DNA of 64,000 nt, taken from Tigriopus japonicus (Eukaryota > Arthropoda > Copepoda > Harpacticoida > Harpacticidae). The notes under the pieces were generated by a model. It was not told the DNA's origin. It did not search any database and saw nothing but the letters and a program-made list of their open reading frames with translations. The translations under genes and the position numbers were made by a program. This document shows positions 10,640-23,208 of this stretch, in pieces (within the stretch, counting starts at the first letter, position 1; every line of letters begins with the position of its first letter). Where the stretch lies: NCBI GenBank assembly GCA_010645155.1, contig CM021320.1, positions 2,601,151 to 2,665,150 on the forward strand, written 5' to 3'.

Positions 10640-10956
10640 AAGCCTCCTCTCTTCTTAACCGGACTCCTTCATTGTTCAATCTTTTGCCCATTAGTCTTAG
10701 TCGGGAATATGTAGGAGCTGATCCTCTAACAGCATTCAAAGCAGGATTGAACAAATTTTTAAATACTATTCCTGACCAACCCACTATTCAAGGGTTGGAC
10801 AGATCTGCCAACAGTAACTCGTTGGTAGACCAAATATCATATTAATGTTAATTTTGTATTTTAAGTAGTAAAGTTAATGATCAACTTTCTTTACATGGAA
10901 TCCCATTCCTTGAAACGGTAATAAAAAATCCGCAGCCCACCAAAAAAAAAATTAAA
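10640..10956 (+). mobile_element. 5'-truncated LINE tail, copy 2
   Basis: The sequence matches the tail at 1-418: CTCCTTCATTGTTCAATCTT, GAATATGTAGGAGCTGATCC, then ACTATTCCTGACCAACCCAC. The short 3' UTR with GGAATCCCATTCCTTG and a terminal A run follow. Only the last 70 or so codons remain. Confidence 0.8.
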
Positions 10957-11514
10957 AGAAGTTACTAAAATGATTTTCTTTTCGTTCAGATTTGTCAGTT
11001 AAAAACACCACCACAACTTTGTCACTTTGAAGGGTCTCGAGAGCGGAGAGAAATGAAAACAAAGTTAAATATTAAGCCACTAAGTTACAATAACTATAAA
11101 AATGAATTGCGTTAATCAAAGGAACGGTCTCAGCTGTCGACTTGACTCCTCCTCTTTGCGACGACGGCTCTTTTCATTGGTTATCCTCCCTCCGCTCAAA
11201 AAGGTTGGAAAAGGGAGCTCAAACCCAAAACTCTCACGCTAAAGCGGAACGGAACCAGGAGGCGAGAAAGAAAGGAAGGAAGGAGGAACGGAAGAGGGCC
11301 TTTGGGGTCTCCACTGAGTCATTGGGGGCTAAAATGGAACGAAAGAGCTCTTGGGAAGGAACGAAAAAAGAGTAACGAGCCTCGAGTTGGGGAAAAGGAT
11401 GTCAAATCCAGATCTGGAGAACCAGTTCCTTTTGGCAGCTAGAGAAGAGGATACCATCAAAAACAGAAGCTCCACCACATCAGAGCCAGATCGTATCCCC
11501 AACCACAGAGCAAA

Positions 11515-13712
11515 ATGACCTCAGTTTATCCGAATACTTTGTCGGTGGAGCACTCCAAAGAAGTCATTTCCAGAACCTCATCATCCACTTTGCGACTGGT
11601 AGGTCCCCAAGCTATTCCTGAGGCCAACAACAACAGCAGCAACCATTGTGGCCCATATCTCGACTGCGGCACCAATATTGAGGGGAGTGCGACTGGCGGA
11701 GGTCTTGGCGTGTTTCTTGAGAGCATGATAAGTCAAATGTATGACATGGAAGGAGCCAGACCTTCCGGGAGAACCTCGCGAGAAGATACCTTGGGACAAG
11801 AACCATCATCCAACAAAGACGATCATTTCCACTCTAGTCCTATCTCATCTACCTCACCGGGTTACTTGAATTCTTCAAACAATACCACACAAATAACATC
11901 ATCTCAACAGCATTTTGTCAACGGTGAGTTTTCGACAGGCCCAAAAACGACTATTCGTGTCGACTATTTTGTGAATGTGTTCGCCGGTAAACGGTACATA
12001 GTCTTCTCATTCCTTGTACCATACGAAATAAAGTTAACATGCTTGCAGATGATGTAGAGGGTAGTGGTGGACCTGGTCCAGAATATTTTGGTCCAAATAA
12101 TGGAGGGAGTGAGCCTGTATCAGGAACATACCGATATCAACGGGCATCTTCGTCCTCATCTTCGCCTGCTACGAACAGTTTGAAAGAACGAAAACGAGTT
12201 ATGAGGTAAGAACCGTGATGGCCAGGGACTTCTTTTTGAAGTTTTTTTATCCCATGAAACTTATCATCGTTAGAGGGCCGTTGAAAGAAACCCGTTTTGT
12301 CACTTGAAGTTTTCTTTATTCCATTATAAACTTAAGAAAAGGTGGAATTCTGGTCTCAAAGCAAAGCAAAGGACACTTTTTAATCTTTTTCTCAGCCTGG
12401 AAGCAAAGGAGGAAGGTCTTGTGTTAATGGGAGCAATAATGCAAATCAAGCTTCTTTTTTTTGTTTTTATCTGATTTTCTGGAATTTGATGACTATGAAG
12501 AGCAAGGCGAGCGAAGAAAAAGAAGTCAGAAAGCCTTTTTGCTCTTCCCCTTTATGCAATATGTGCAATATTCTACCTATCTCATTTCTTTATTGTATTC
12601 CAGAAATCTAAATGAATACAGGAGGCTTGATAAGTAATCTTACTCTCATTAAAAGACGACTGACTATCTTTCTTGGCTGGGAAGAAGGAATAGAAAGCAG
12701 ACTCTCCGTTGCTTCATTTTAGGCGAGAATTTCGCCTATCATCACGAAATAAAAATTCAACCCACCCATCCAAGACCATATTGAGTGAAAAGAATTTTAA
12801 AAATATGCTGCTTTCGAAAGTATCCAAACTAAAAATAATAACAATTCATTTTGTCTTAAAGTTGTGTTTAAGTTCGGCTTGAGTATAGTCCTTAAGTCCT
12901 TGCACAAATGAGAAATAAGTTGATTTCGGGAGCAAGGATTTCTTAGAGAATAATTAATGAGAGAAGAAAAAGATGCTGTGTATGGGTGTTGAATAGACAT
13001 GAAACCCCCTGTATCAAAGAGGAAGTACAATTTGTTTAGAGCTGCCAAACAATTAAAACTAATCGCTTTTATTTTTGGTTCCAGTGCTTCGAGCATCAAT
13101 GCTGCTTTCGAAGAATTGCGCTTACACGTTCCCACTTTCCCTTACGAGAAGAGGCTATCAAAAATCGATACCTTAAGATTGGCAATTGCCTACATTGCGC
13201 TCCTTCGAGAGATTTTGGACCATTCAGACATCATGGAACCTTTGGTCTATGTGGAACGATGCTTGCGGGGAGAGATTCGAAACGAGGGGACAGTGGGTTG
13301 GAATACTTCTGACCTCACCGCTCGCTTAGCTTGGATCAATTGGGATAACCTTGGAGTGGGTCCTTCTCGACGAGGAATCCTCTCCAACCTCCAACTTTCC
13401 TCATCAAATGACAGCCTCATGATGGGTCATCCTCCACATGTGCATCTTCCTCCGGCACATCATCATGATTTGCACGATCCGAGTGCCGTTGGTCATGTGT
13501 ATCCGTCTCATAACGCCAGCGGCATCCTTCACACTTCACATGGCCATCATCCCCATCATCAACATCATCACCATCACGATCAACAACCCCAACAAGGACC
13601 GCCACAGCAGCACCACTCACAACACCACTCACAACCGCTTCAACAACAGCAACCACACCACCATCATCATCATCATCACCTTCATCATAATACTCACCCG
13701 CACATGATGTGA
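11515..13712 (+). CDS. bHLH transcription factor, Ptf1a/Fer (48-related) family
   Basis: Three exons join cleanly: 11515-11923 (donor GTGAGT), 12049-12205 (acceptor TTGCAG, donor GTAAGA) and 13085-13712 (acceptor TTCCAG), giving 397 residues. The basic region KERKRVMS spans the second junction at about residues 182-189. It continues into the helix-loop-helix with [20 protein letters not shown] at about 204-223. This core is characteristic of the Ptf1a/Fer group, which sets neuronal and pancreatic-type cell fates. A second conserved block, [20 protein letters not shown], lies at about 261-280 and points to a Fer2-like member. The N-terminus is Ser/Asn-rich, and the last 80 residues are His/Gln-rich with a run of eight His codons. 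Upstream 10957-11514 is probably promoter and 5' UTR. Orthology within the Fer group is not settled. Confidence 0.85.
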
Positions 13713-16700
13713 TCATTTTATCAAAAAATGACGTCCATCTTATCGATGAAGTAAATGAATGGTGCCATTTTCGTGTTCTGAGTGTGAGCAGCAGAGCACT
13801 TACATAATCCCAAAGAAATCATTTCAGAACTCATTGTTATTGTTATACCATGAACATGCCAAGTTTTTATGTTTTATTCTCTAAAAATTAAATTTTGCGG
13901 TTTTGTATTCTATTGATATTTTATTGGATGTTTAAACTTTTTGTTGTCTTTTGCTTTTTTTTGTTTTGTTTGAAACCTCAAATCCACTCGCACATTCTGC
14001 TGTGCGATCGCTAAAATGCAAATTTTCATGGGAGCATTTCAAATTATAATTCCCTTGGTGCAAGGAAATTGATCAGAATTCCGCCGTATTACAAGGTGAG
14101 GGAAAAGAAACGGTATTTCAGTATTTTCTAATGTCATGATTGAAACTTTGAGTTCATTTTTGTCAATGAACACCTAGTTGTCTTGAAATGTTGAAGAGAT
14201 CGGGCTTGTCAGTTGAAGTGTTACTGCATGCAACGAGTGAAGTTTTGAAAAAAGCCATACAGTTCGATTAGCTCTTGTGTTTCAAAAGGACCAATTTGAG
14301 CTAAGCGTGGTTTATTTAACTTTTTATGTACAGTATGTAAGCCTCTGGCATTTACTTAAATTTCCGGAAATTGAGGAGTAAGAAGTCCACAACAACAAAA
14401 AAAAACAGCTGTCGATAATTTCATCCGTTAATTATTGATTGTAATCCGTCTTTGTTAGGAGAGAAGTATATTCCATATTAAAAATTAGGCAATTCCGATT
14501 TATCTGGTCAAAGGTCAGCTTTGAAAATACATCGTTTGCGACTTCCAAGTTCTTGTTATCTGGAATTTTTGGCAGTTAAACAAATTTCCTAGCGGAATAG
14601 GAATTGAATGAATGCAACTTAAAAAGTCGTTTTATCTTCCGCAGCTTTCTGAGCTTCACCAAATTTTTTGATAGAAACCTTGGAAGAGTTTGGATGTAGC
14701 CAAAAATTAAAGTGCATAATTTTTTGTTCAACTTTAATCCTTATTCGTCAACAGTTCAAATTATTCTTCAAAGGTGCGCTATATTTGGAATAAGCAAACT
14801 CATCTATCCAGCTATTGGATCTATAAAACAGTTTTAAATCTAAGAGAGTCCCTCTGCCAAGATAATTTTGAAATGTGAGTAGTCTGTCATTTACGTGAGA
14901 ACATGGAAGTGTGCTCAATCTACCTCTGCCTTATCATCAGTATGCAATCACTTTGGCCGATAATGGTATCAACAGGGGGAGGGAGGTTCAGCGTATTGGT
15001 ACCAGGAACGTGCAGAATCCGGTGTGTGACCGCCGTCTCATCTTGCCAATTTTCTTTTCACAAAGACTTTCATCATACTTCCAATCGATGTAAAGCGTTA
15101 CAAGGTGATGGGGGCGTTCCGAAATGTTTCCCATCGTATTTTTACTTCCTCCTACGCCACTGTTCCACCCGCCAATTTTCTGAATATAAAGGCCCCCTGC
15201 TGATAACATGATCACAAGCGGACAAAATGGTGAACACGTTATTGTTGCAGAACACTCGCTCAAAAGGATGGCTGATAATCTCTGACTAATGTTCCGTGTT
15301 AACTTGTTGAAGACTGTTTGAACAGATGTACTCTCACGTAACAGATAATCGGAAACGCGAAAGAGCAAATACTTTGAACTACAAATTGTGGTCAGTGCTC
15401 AACAGAAGAAAGAGAAACGAAAAATATCAAAACAGCCTTCGCAACAAATTATGTGAATATTTTCATTTAAAGACGAAAATTTCATTGAATTAGAGTTAAT
15501 TTTTTAAAACATTCAAAGGGCAGAGTGAAGGTTTTTGACAACATTAGTCTTAAATTCTTATTCTAAAGATCTTTTAGCTCGCATATTTTTTGGTATAAAT
15601 TTCAATGTCTTTTGATATATTAAGACTTGATTATTAAATATTGTCTAGAGCCACTAAAATTCACTATGTCTTAATCGGTAAAGGCAAAATCAGTTTAAAA
15701 AGGTGTTTTGGAAGCAAAATCAGTGAATAGAGACGGAAACGATGAAATTCAATCAAACGAAAAAAATCAGTAAAACTTTGGCAACCTTTGCTCTAAAAAG
15801 GATAATTGTGGCTTAAGAGTAACCAAAGAAGACAATTTTTCTTTCTTTTACGTGTTTTTGGTCTTAAAGCAAGGAAGAATAGTGTCATAGATCCTTTTGA
15901 TAATAGCTCAATCAAGTTTCCTAAATCGTTGAAATTTCCAAGATTTGATGAACAGAGAGCCCAAGAGAAGCAAAAGAAAGAAGTCGTAAAATATAGAGGG
16001 CTTCATGGGAGTCTCTTTTTCTTTCTTTATTTGCTTATCAAGGACTTCTTGTCCATCCACTTTCGAAAATTTCAAAGAAGATGATAAACTTGCTAAATAT
16101 TCTTGCTCTCATCCAAAGGGCAGTTTACTTTTATGCTTCAACACTGAAAAATGTAAGAGAAACGAGAGTCTCCTTTGCTTCACTTTACACTCTTTTCAGC
16201 CAGTCTTAATAATGTCTGTATAGCTAAATCCCAAAACCTTAATAAGGGTTTCAACGGAAAGAACTTCAAAAGACTTGAAATGTGAAGAGAAGTCAATACT
16301 AAGATCTAAGTTGCAACTTTGCCAACATGTTTAGGTTGAGAATAACTGAGATCAAGAGACCCTGTCCCTCCCCTGTTTTGCCTCCATATAGTTGAAAATT
16401 TTCAAGCAGTGGTTAAAACTCACATTAAGTCTCTGTTTTGATACCAAGAGGGCATTTTCACATTTTTAAGTGTTTTGATTTGGTCTTAGATCTCAATTAA
16501 CGCGCAAACTTAGGTTCTTGTTAACTTCAAATGTTAGATTATTTTCAGCCAAGGTAAGCATTTTGATCATGAATGACTTGAAAGTCTCATAAAATAGCGA
16601 CTACTAAAAATTAAGTTGCGGATATAACTGCTTCTAAATAAACCTAATCAAGCTCTCAGACCAAATAATTAATTCAATTTCCCAATTCGTAACTAATTGA

Positions 16701-16756
16701 GATTGGCTTGTACTAGCAATGGATTGCATGCAATCTAATATGTAAACAAAGGGCCC
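13713..16756. other. 3' UTR and intergenic, nothing recognised
   Basis: The first few hundred bases are presumably 3' UTR of the bHLH gene. Open frames near 14900-15370 on both strands overlap each other, start without context and show no recognised motif, so no gene is called. The remainder is AT-rich. Confidence 0.4.
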
Positions 16757-16804
16757 NNNNNNNNNNNNNNNNNNNNNNNNNNNNNNNNNNNNNNNNNNNN
16801 NNNN
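16757..16804. other. Assembly gap (48 N)
   Basis: A run of N joins two contigs. The right side falls inside the 3' end of a LINE copy, so repeat collapse at this join is likely and the true gap length is unknown. Confidence 0.98.
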
Positions 16805-17290
16805 TACCGCTACAAGGAATGGGATTCCCTGTCAAGAGAGTTAATGATTAATTTAGTTTATAAAATTACCGGTCATATGAAATTTGATCTCCCAATGAGT
16901 TACTGTTGGCAGATCTGTACAACCCTTGAATAGTGGGTTGGTCAGGAATAGTATTCAAAAATTTGTCCAATCCTGCCTTAAATGCTGTTAGAGGATCAGC
17001 TCCTACGTATTCCCGACGAAGGCAAATAGGCAACAAATTGAACAATGAAGGAGCCCGATAAAGAAGAGAGGAGCACTTCATTGTTCGAACTAGCTTTGAT
17101 TCCTTAGGATTTGGAGGTGCTCTCAAAAGGCAAGTAAAACCTATACGATCGCTACAATTGATCTCAAAGCCTGGGTTAGGAGAGAGCCCATGGATGCTCT
17201 TGAAAACATACAGTATCAGATACCTTTCATACCTTCTCTGAGTACTGTACAGCTAAACTAACTTCTGGAGCCTCTCCCAATGTCCCAAAA
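16805..17290 (-). mobile_element. 5'-truncated LINE tail, copy 3
   Basis: On the minus strand this copy carries more coding sequence than the others: WERLQKLV, an in-frame stop at 17253-17255, then LYSTQRRYERYLILYVFKS, IHGLSPNPGFEINCSDRIGF and the shared C-terminus ending near 16866. It has the same 3' UTR block as the other copies, cut off by the assembly gap. The upstream landmarks strengthen the reverse transcriptase C-terminal assignment. Confidence 0.82.
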
Positions 17291-17324
17291 AAGTGAAGTA
17301 TTTTTTGACAAAAAAACTCAAAAT

Positions 17325-17662
17325 TAGGGATGGACCGAAAGCGCTTTCGGCAAATAATTTCGGTTTTGGTTTCGGTTTCGGTTATGCTTACTGAAACTGA
17401 GAGCAGACATGCACTATAAAAGATGGAGTTTGACAACAAAATCGAAAAATTTTTGGTCAAAAAATCTCTGAAATTTAAGCTCAGATTTTTCAAAATTTGT
17501 GACTACCCAACATTGAATACATGAGCAATTTAAATTTTTAAGGTGAATTTTGCATTCATACAATTTTCTAGTCAGCTGCTTTCAGTTTCGGTTTCTGTTA
17601 AGCCCTCTTTCCGAGTCTTTCGACCGAAAATTTCGGTTATGAACCCTTTCGATCCATCACTA
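17325..17662. mobile_element. Non-autonomous hAT-like element, family I
   Basis: The termini are TAGGGATGGACCGAAAG at the left and the inverse of TAGTGATGGATCGAAAG at the right. The flanking 8-mers are CTCAAAAT (17317-17324) and CTTAAAAT (17663-17670), identical at seven of eight positions. Subterminal TTTCGGTTT repeats are prominent. It is non-coding and inserted just upstream of the GH31 gene. Confidence 0.78.
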
Positions 17663-17839
17663 CTTAAAATTAATTTGATCTTTTAACTAACAGTTTGAAG
17701 ATTTGACTAAACACAAATTGACTCAATGCGTTACGACTGATATGACAAACAAATATTTGAATATTTACTTACAAGATGCTCTTACCTTGACTTGATGAGA
17801 AGTGAACAATAGTCTACGTCAGTTGTCAAGTTCAGAAAG

Positions 17840-20441
17840 ATGAGCTGGCAACGTGTTCTTTTGGTCTTATTTGCCTTTCAAGCCCTCCCATTAACTTTCG
17901 CCCAGTTCGAAATTACGGAAGATGATACTGGATTTGAAATCAGCTTCAATGGTTTGAAAGTCTTAGAACACTCTGCTTCGAGGCCTTTATTGGAACTGGG
18001 AAATGGCGAATTTGAAGCCATCTTTCATAAAGGAGATTATGATTTAAACGATACCATCAACGAGCGGTTTTCTCTCTCAAACTGGATCATCGGTAAGACA
18101 CTAAACCTTTTGGAAAAGTCTTAGAGAGCAAAGCTTTCCAAAACTGCCCCTACCCAGATCAAGATGCTCCTGGTCCTCTAACCGTGACCTTGACCAACGA
18201 CGATGGATTGGGAATGAAGATCAATCTAGAGGAAGATTCCATCAGCAGCAACCAGTTCAGTCTTGTTTTCGATTACGATGCATTTGACAACGAAGGGATT
18301 AATCGCTACTTCTTCCGATTACCCTCCACCCCTGAGGAAGCGATTTGGGGAGGAGGAGAGCAGTACACGTGGCTTAATATGAGAGGACGTACTTATCCCA
18401 TGTGGGTGAGGGAACAAGGGTTTGGGCGCAATAAATCCAGTCTTCTCACTCAGATTGTGGACGAGTTCGCCAAAGCGGGTGGAGATTACCACACCACATA
18501 TTGGCCTCAAGCTTCATTTCTATCATCCAGGAAATATTATGTCGAGGTGAGTTTACGAATTTTCTTCAATAACACTTGTTTTTTGTGTATTCGCAATTTT
18601 TTCCTCCAGCTAACCACTCCTACGTATTCGGAATTGCAATTTTCCCCCGAGGGAGATGATCAGATTGGTCACTACATTTATTGGCATTGGACCCCTGTAA
18701 AAGGAGAACCCTGTCATTCGTGCAAAATGAATTTCTTAGTTGGAAACTCATTACTTGAAATCGTCCAAGAGCTGAATCCTGGACAACCTCCTCTTCCTGA
18801 CTGGATACATGATGGTGCTATACTTGGTGTTCAAGGTGGAACCGAAGACATGCTCGGATATCTGAGACAAGTAAGTACTGTTTCCCAAACGTTCATAAAA
18901 AAGTAAAAGTATGCCGAGTTAATCACGTAATATTTCGTTGTAAACTATTTTAGTTGAGGTAGTTTAATTGAGCTAGGTTGCGTGACCGACATTTTTCCAA
19001 AGTTCCCGATATTCTAATTGCAGTAGTCAAAGCTGATCTTATGTACTGAATGTTGATTTCCGTCAACGGCAAAAATATTATTGAACCAAGATGTTATTCT
19101 TAATCGATTATTCGCATGTCTAGGTTTCAAATGATTTTTTAGGCTCAAGACGCCGGAGCCAAAATAAGCGGGATGTGGATTCAAGATTGGTCGGGAAAGA
19201 TTGTAACAGCATTGGGAACCAGAGTGTTTTGGAACTGGAGATGGAACGAGACCTGGTATCCAAATCTTGACACAGTGATCCAGGATCTCAAGCAAGAAAA
19301 TGTTCGCGTGCTAGTTTACATCACACCCCATTTGAATATTGAGGGCGACGTGTACCAATCATTGGCTGATGAGAACATTTGGTTAAACCGAAAAGATGGC
19401 TCTCGATTGGTCCAAGATTTCGGACAATTCAACGTTACCACTGTCGACATTGTCAAACCAGATGCTGAGTGCAATTGCCTCAATCCCGCTCGCATTTTGT
19501 ACAAGGACCTGATGAAGAAGAATTTGTTAGATTTGGGAGTAGCAGGCTGGATGGCGGATTTTGGCGAATACACAGAGGTAGATGTTCGCACTGCATTTCC
19601 AGGGAAATGGTGGAGTGACGCGGATCATGGAGAGATTTTGCATCAAAACTTTGCTCAAGAATGGTGCTCATTGAATCGTGAGTTGGTCGAGGAGAATGAC
19701 ATGTCCGATGAGATCATGTTTTTCATGCGAGCCGGTGGATTGCGCTCAAAATACTCGATTTCAATGGGTTGGAGTGGCGATCAAAGTGTGGATTGGACCC
19801 AATCAGATGGTTTGAAATCGTCCATCGTGTCTAGTCTGTCTTTATCATTGGGAGGAATGGGATTAAGTCACAGTGACATTGGCGGTTACACGGGCATGCC
19901 GCCTTTGGGCGAAATTCGATCCAAAGAGCTCCTCTTAAGATGGGCCGAATATTCCGCATTTACTCCGGTGATGCGCACGCATGAAGGATCTCATAGAACT
20001 TACAACCATCAGGTTTACACCGATGAAGATACCATGACCCAATTTGCTCGTACTACCCAAATCTTTGTGGCACTGAAAGAATATTCCAAAGCCACCGTTC
20101 TACAAAATTCGAATGAATTCACGCCAGTGATGCGTCCATTGTTCCTGGAGTTTGATAACGATGCTGGCGCATTTGATGAGGATTACCAATACATGTATGG
20201 TGACGATTTGCTTGTGGCTCCGGTGACTGAACCGAAAATGACCGAATGGGAAGTTTATCTTCCTGGACCACAAGATTGGATCTATTTGTGGGATGATGAA
20301 GCTGTGATTGTTCCGGGACCAACTCGAGTTACCGTGCCAGCTCCTATGGGCCAAACACCCGTATTTTACAAAGCCAATTCGAAATGGGCTCCCTTGTTTC
20401 AGGAAATTAACCAGCAGTTCTCTTTATCGAGATCACAATAA
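17840..20441 (+). CDS. Secreted GH31 glycosidase, sulfoquinovosidase-like
   Basis: Four exons join in frame: 17840-18092, 18158-18546, 18610-18870 and 19143-20441, giving 733 residues. Residues 1-21 are a signal peptide. The catalytic (beta/alpha)8 domain covers roughly 290-640. GMWIQDWSG is at about 311-319. WMADFGEY carries the predicted nucleophile Asp near 440. GWSGDQSVDW carries the predicted acid/base Asp near 514. SHSDIGGYTG is near 543-552. Arg and Trp of the TRVFWNW motif (about 328 and 331) and the Tyr of DIGGYTG (about 550) match positions that bind the sulfonate in bacterial YihQ-type enzymes, which release sulfoquinovose from plant and algal sulfolipid glycosides. I infer a digestive or detoxifying role on algal lipid products. 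Intron 2 is only 63 nt and in frame. The substrate is inferred, not shown. Confidence 0.88.
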
Positions 20442-20528
20442 TCGTATTGCGATCCTAATCATGAGTTTTTTGATAATGTATTATATCATGTTTTGTTTAC
20501 AAGAAATTGAAGCATTACTTTCAAGGCC

Positions 20529-23208
20529 TTAAGCGCTATCGTTGTCCTCATGAAGACTAACACTTCTGTTGTTATCGTCAGCACTTTCCAAAGTTGTTTT
20601 TTGCTCTTTGTCGAGACCATCTTTCTCTTCCGTTTCTTCTTTATCTTGCATGTTCTGATTGTGAAGCAAAGACATTGGGTTTTCAACGCAAGGGTCGGAT
20701 CCCACTGAATTTGATCGGGTTGGACTCATAGGCACATTTGTGGAACCACTGTTTAGGATTGGGCTTTCGGATTCAAGAGCTTGATTTGCAGATTCGTTGT
20801 CTTTCAGGTCTTGAGTTAAGTTGTCCTTGTCGGTAGACTCACCATCTACTTTCTCCACTGATTCCTTATCTACTACGTCAGTACTCGCGCTAACAGCCCC
20901 AGTTTGTTGTGGTTCTATAACTGAGGCTTGAGCTTCAGGTTCTTGATCCGAAGTCTCTTTCGGGACATCCAAGGATTCATTTTGATTGTTGATATTGTTT
21001 TCTGATGTCTCCTCATTTATGTTTCCCAAATCTTTGTTAGCCAAATTAGCTTGTGAATCTGATTCAAGCTCATTTGGATTGGATTTGTTTGGAGTTTCTA
21101 GAATATCCGATAAGACCAAATCGTCCAATTTGTCTCCTTGGGACAGAACTATTTTGGTTTGTTCTTGTTCACGTTTAACAATGGATTCAGTTGCATTATC
21201 TCTCTGCAAGAAGAACACAAATATTTATTGTTGATTTAGAAAAAAAAATATAATGATCCCAAAAATCATGAGATTGGGAGCAATAATTCGTCTCATGGTG
21301 ACTCTAAAACGGTACAATTATCAACTTGAAGTTGTTTTGGCTCCTAAAAACATTTTAGTTTTGCCCCTACATTTTGGTCGTTCCCCAAGGTATTTCCAAA
21401 ACGAGGATTTGTTTGTGCGATGTGGACTTATCTGCACAATTAACTGTATCGACCTTTGGAATTGGTGTTCTGGGATAGAGGATCCTTAGAAAACCATTTA
21501 CCGTGTTGTCTTTTTAGTCAAAATGTGAAAAAGGTCAATTGAAAGCATTAGATCATCCTTTTTGCCTCCCCCTCACGATGTATACGTAAAACATATATGA
21601 TGTACCACAGACATCTAGAGATCTCTAGAGGTCCATGGATGTACCCACATGTTCTTCTTCTTCTATTAAATAGTAATGTTTATTGCGATAGTTTTTATAA
21701 ATTACTAGACAAATATTCTTTTGTGTGAAGGGTCTTGAAACTGGTCGGTACAGTAGTCGGTGTTAACTTTATCTATATAGCTCTATCTTCTATTATAAAT
21801 ACTTTTCGATTGTGTGAAGGCCATCTAGGTGACAAAAACGCCAGGTTTCCTCAAAATGTTATTGTGCATGGATTCTTCACTTGCTGCGCACGGAAGTAGA
21901 ACAAGTTTGTTCCGGGTCAACCAACCATGTGAACTTGAAGAAGCGGGCTACAAAAGCTTTTGATGAAAAGAATTGATTAATGAAGACAACGACGACGTGC
22001 CTTTAAAATCAGACAGAGAAGTTCCACGAGTTTGGCAGGAACCTGTTCAAATTCGTACCATCATTGCTTGGTGGAAGGCCTTGTAGCCGTCTAGATGAAG
22101 CTTGGCATGACTTGGAAGAAATATGCGTTGAATGAAAGTCAATCTTGACTTTTTTGTCCTTTGTCACCCCTCCCTATGCGTTCATGGCAGTTCAACCTTC
22201 ACGGGACATAAAATTACGAATTAAGAAAGTGTTCCACCAAGATTGCCAGCTAATGGAACCAGCATACTATAGGGCAACACAAAACAATCGTATAAATTAC
22301 ATGCATATAAACTGCAAGTTCATTTCGTTTTCGGCTAGGCCAAGGTTAGCATGGGAGAAGTGAGATTGAGGGCACAAGATTAAGTTCCACACGAGGTACA
22401 CATGTAGCAAATTAGACCCAATTCCCAAGAGGATTGGAAACTAGTTACCAAAGTAGATTTTGCTTTCAACGTAGTTCTGTTCTATGGTTGGTTTTCCAAC
22501 CGCCAAGTTCGTCAAGTTCATTGGTCTCCCGACAACTCTGCCAGTTTGCCTTTTCTGTGCATGACATTCCCATATAAAGGAACATTATTGTTTTCCACCG
22601 GTTCCATTGCTTTGGTACAATTTCAAGCGGGCAACTTTTTTAGTCCAACTTCAGGTGATGATTATCGTGTGATAAGAATAGTCGGGTAGGCAAATGCCTC
22701 CCCTTTTCTCCTCCAACACAGGGTTTTGAAATAGCCTTTTGTTTCAGGAAAATGTGAGCAACATTATGCGTAATAGTATGGGGTACTATGTAGTATGTGC
22801 TCGCGCTAACTTCAAACATAATCATTCCAAACTAGATTACCAATATGAAATCCTCTGCAACTGATGTTTCCTTGGTGGTGGTGCTATCGTCTCGTTCTAC
22901 AACCCTTTTGGTCATGAATTGATGTGCCAATACTGCAGAATATAGGCCCATTCGACCCTCCTCTGAGGTTGATGAATCGTTGATCTAAGAAACATAATAA
23001 TCTTCATAATATACTAATTCAAGTCAATCGTAGATCCAGTGGCTCTTTTTGCTGAGTATCATACCGTGCTGTCGTAGTTAGCCTCGTCTTCGTTGTCGTT
23101 TTCTCGATGGTGAGCTTCCAAACTGGCTTTCAATCTCCCCATTGTATCAATAATGTTTTCTTCCACTAAAATGGGCGTGTTATCAGGCACACTCCCTCCA
23201 CATCCCAT
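20529..23208 (-). CDS. Putative lipid-anchored acidic protein (MGCGGS start)
   Basis: Three minus-strand exons, all in phase 0, join as 23208-23065, 22984-22841 and 21203-20529, giving 320 residues. Each junction has consensus splice sites (donors GTATGA and GTAATC; acceptors TTCTTAG and CTTGCAG). The N-terminus MGCGGSVPDN fits a dual myristoylation (Gly2) and palmitoylation (Cys3) signal, so membrane attachment is likely. Residues 20-100 look helical. The last 224 residues are strongly acidic, rich in Asp, Glu, Asn and Ser, and probably disordered. No family is recognised; the MGCGGS start is also seen in BAALC-type proteins but the rest does not obviously match. The gene converges with the GH31 gene, with 87 bp between stop codons. 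The intron at 21204-22840 is 1.6 kb. Confidence 0.65.

Noticed and set aside
13417..13716. Minus-strand 99-codon frame rich in Asp, Gly and Val
   Set aside because: It is the complement of the His/Gln codon-rich tail of the bHLH gene.
14903..15368. Overlapping frames of 102 and 126 codons on opposite strands
   Set aside because: They overlap each other, and neither shows a motif or splice structure.
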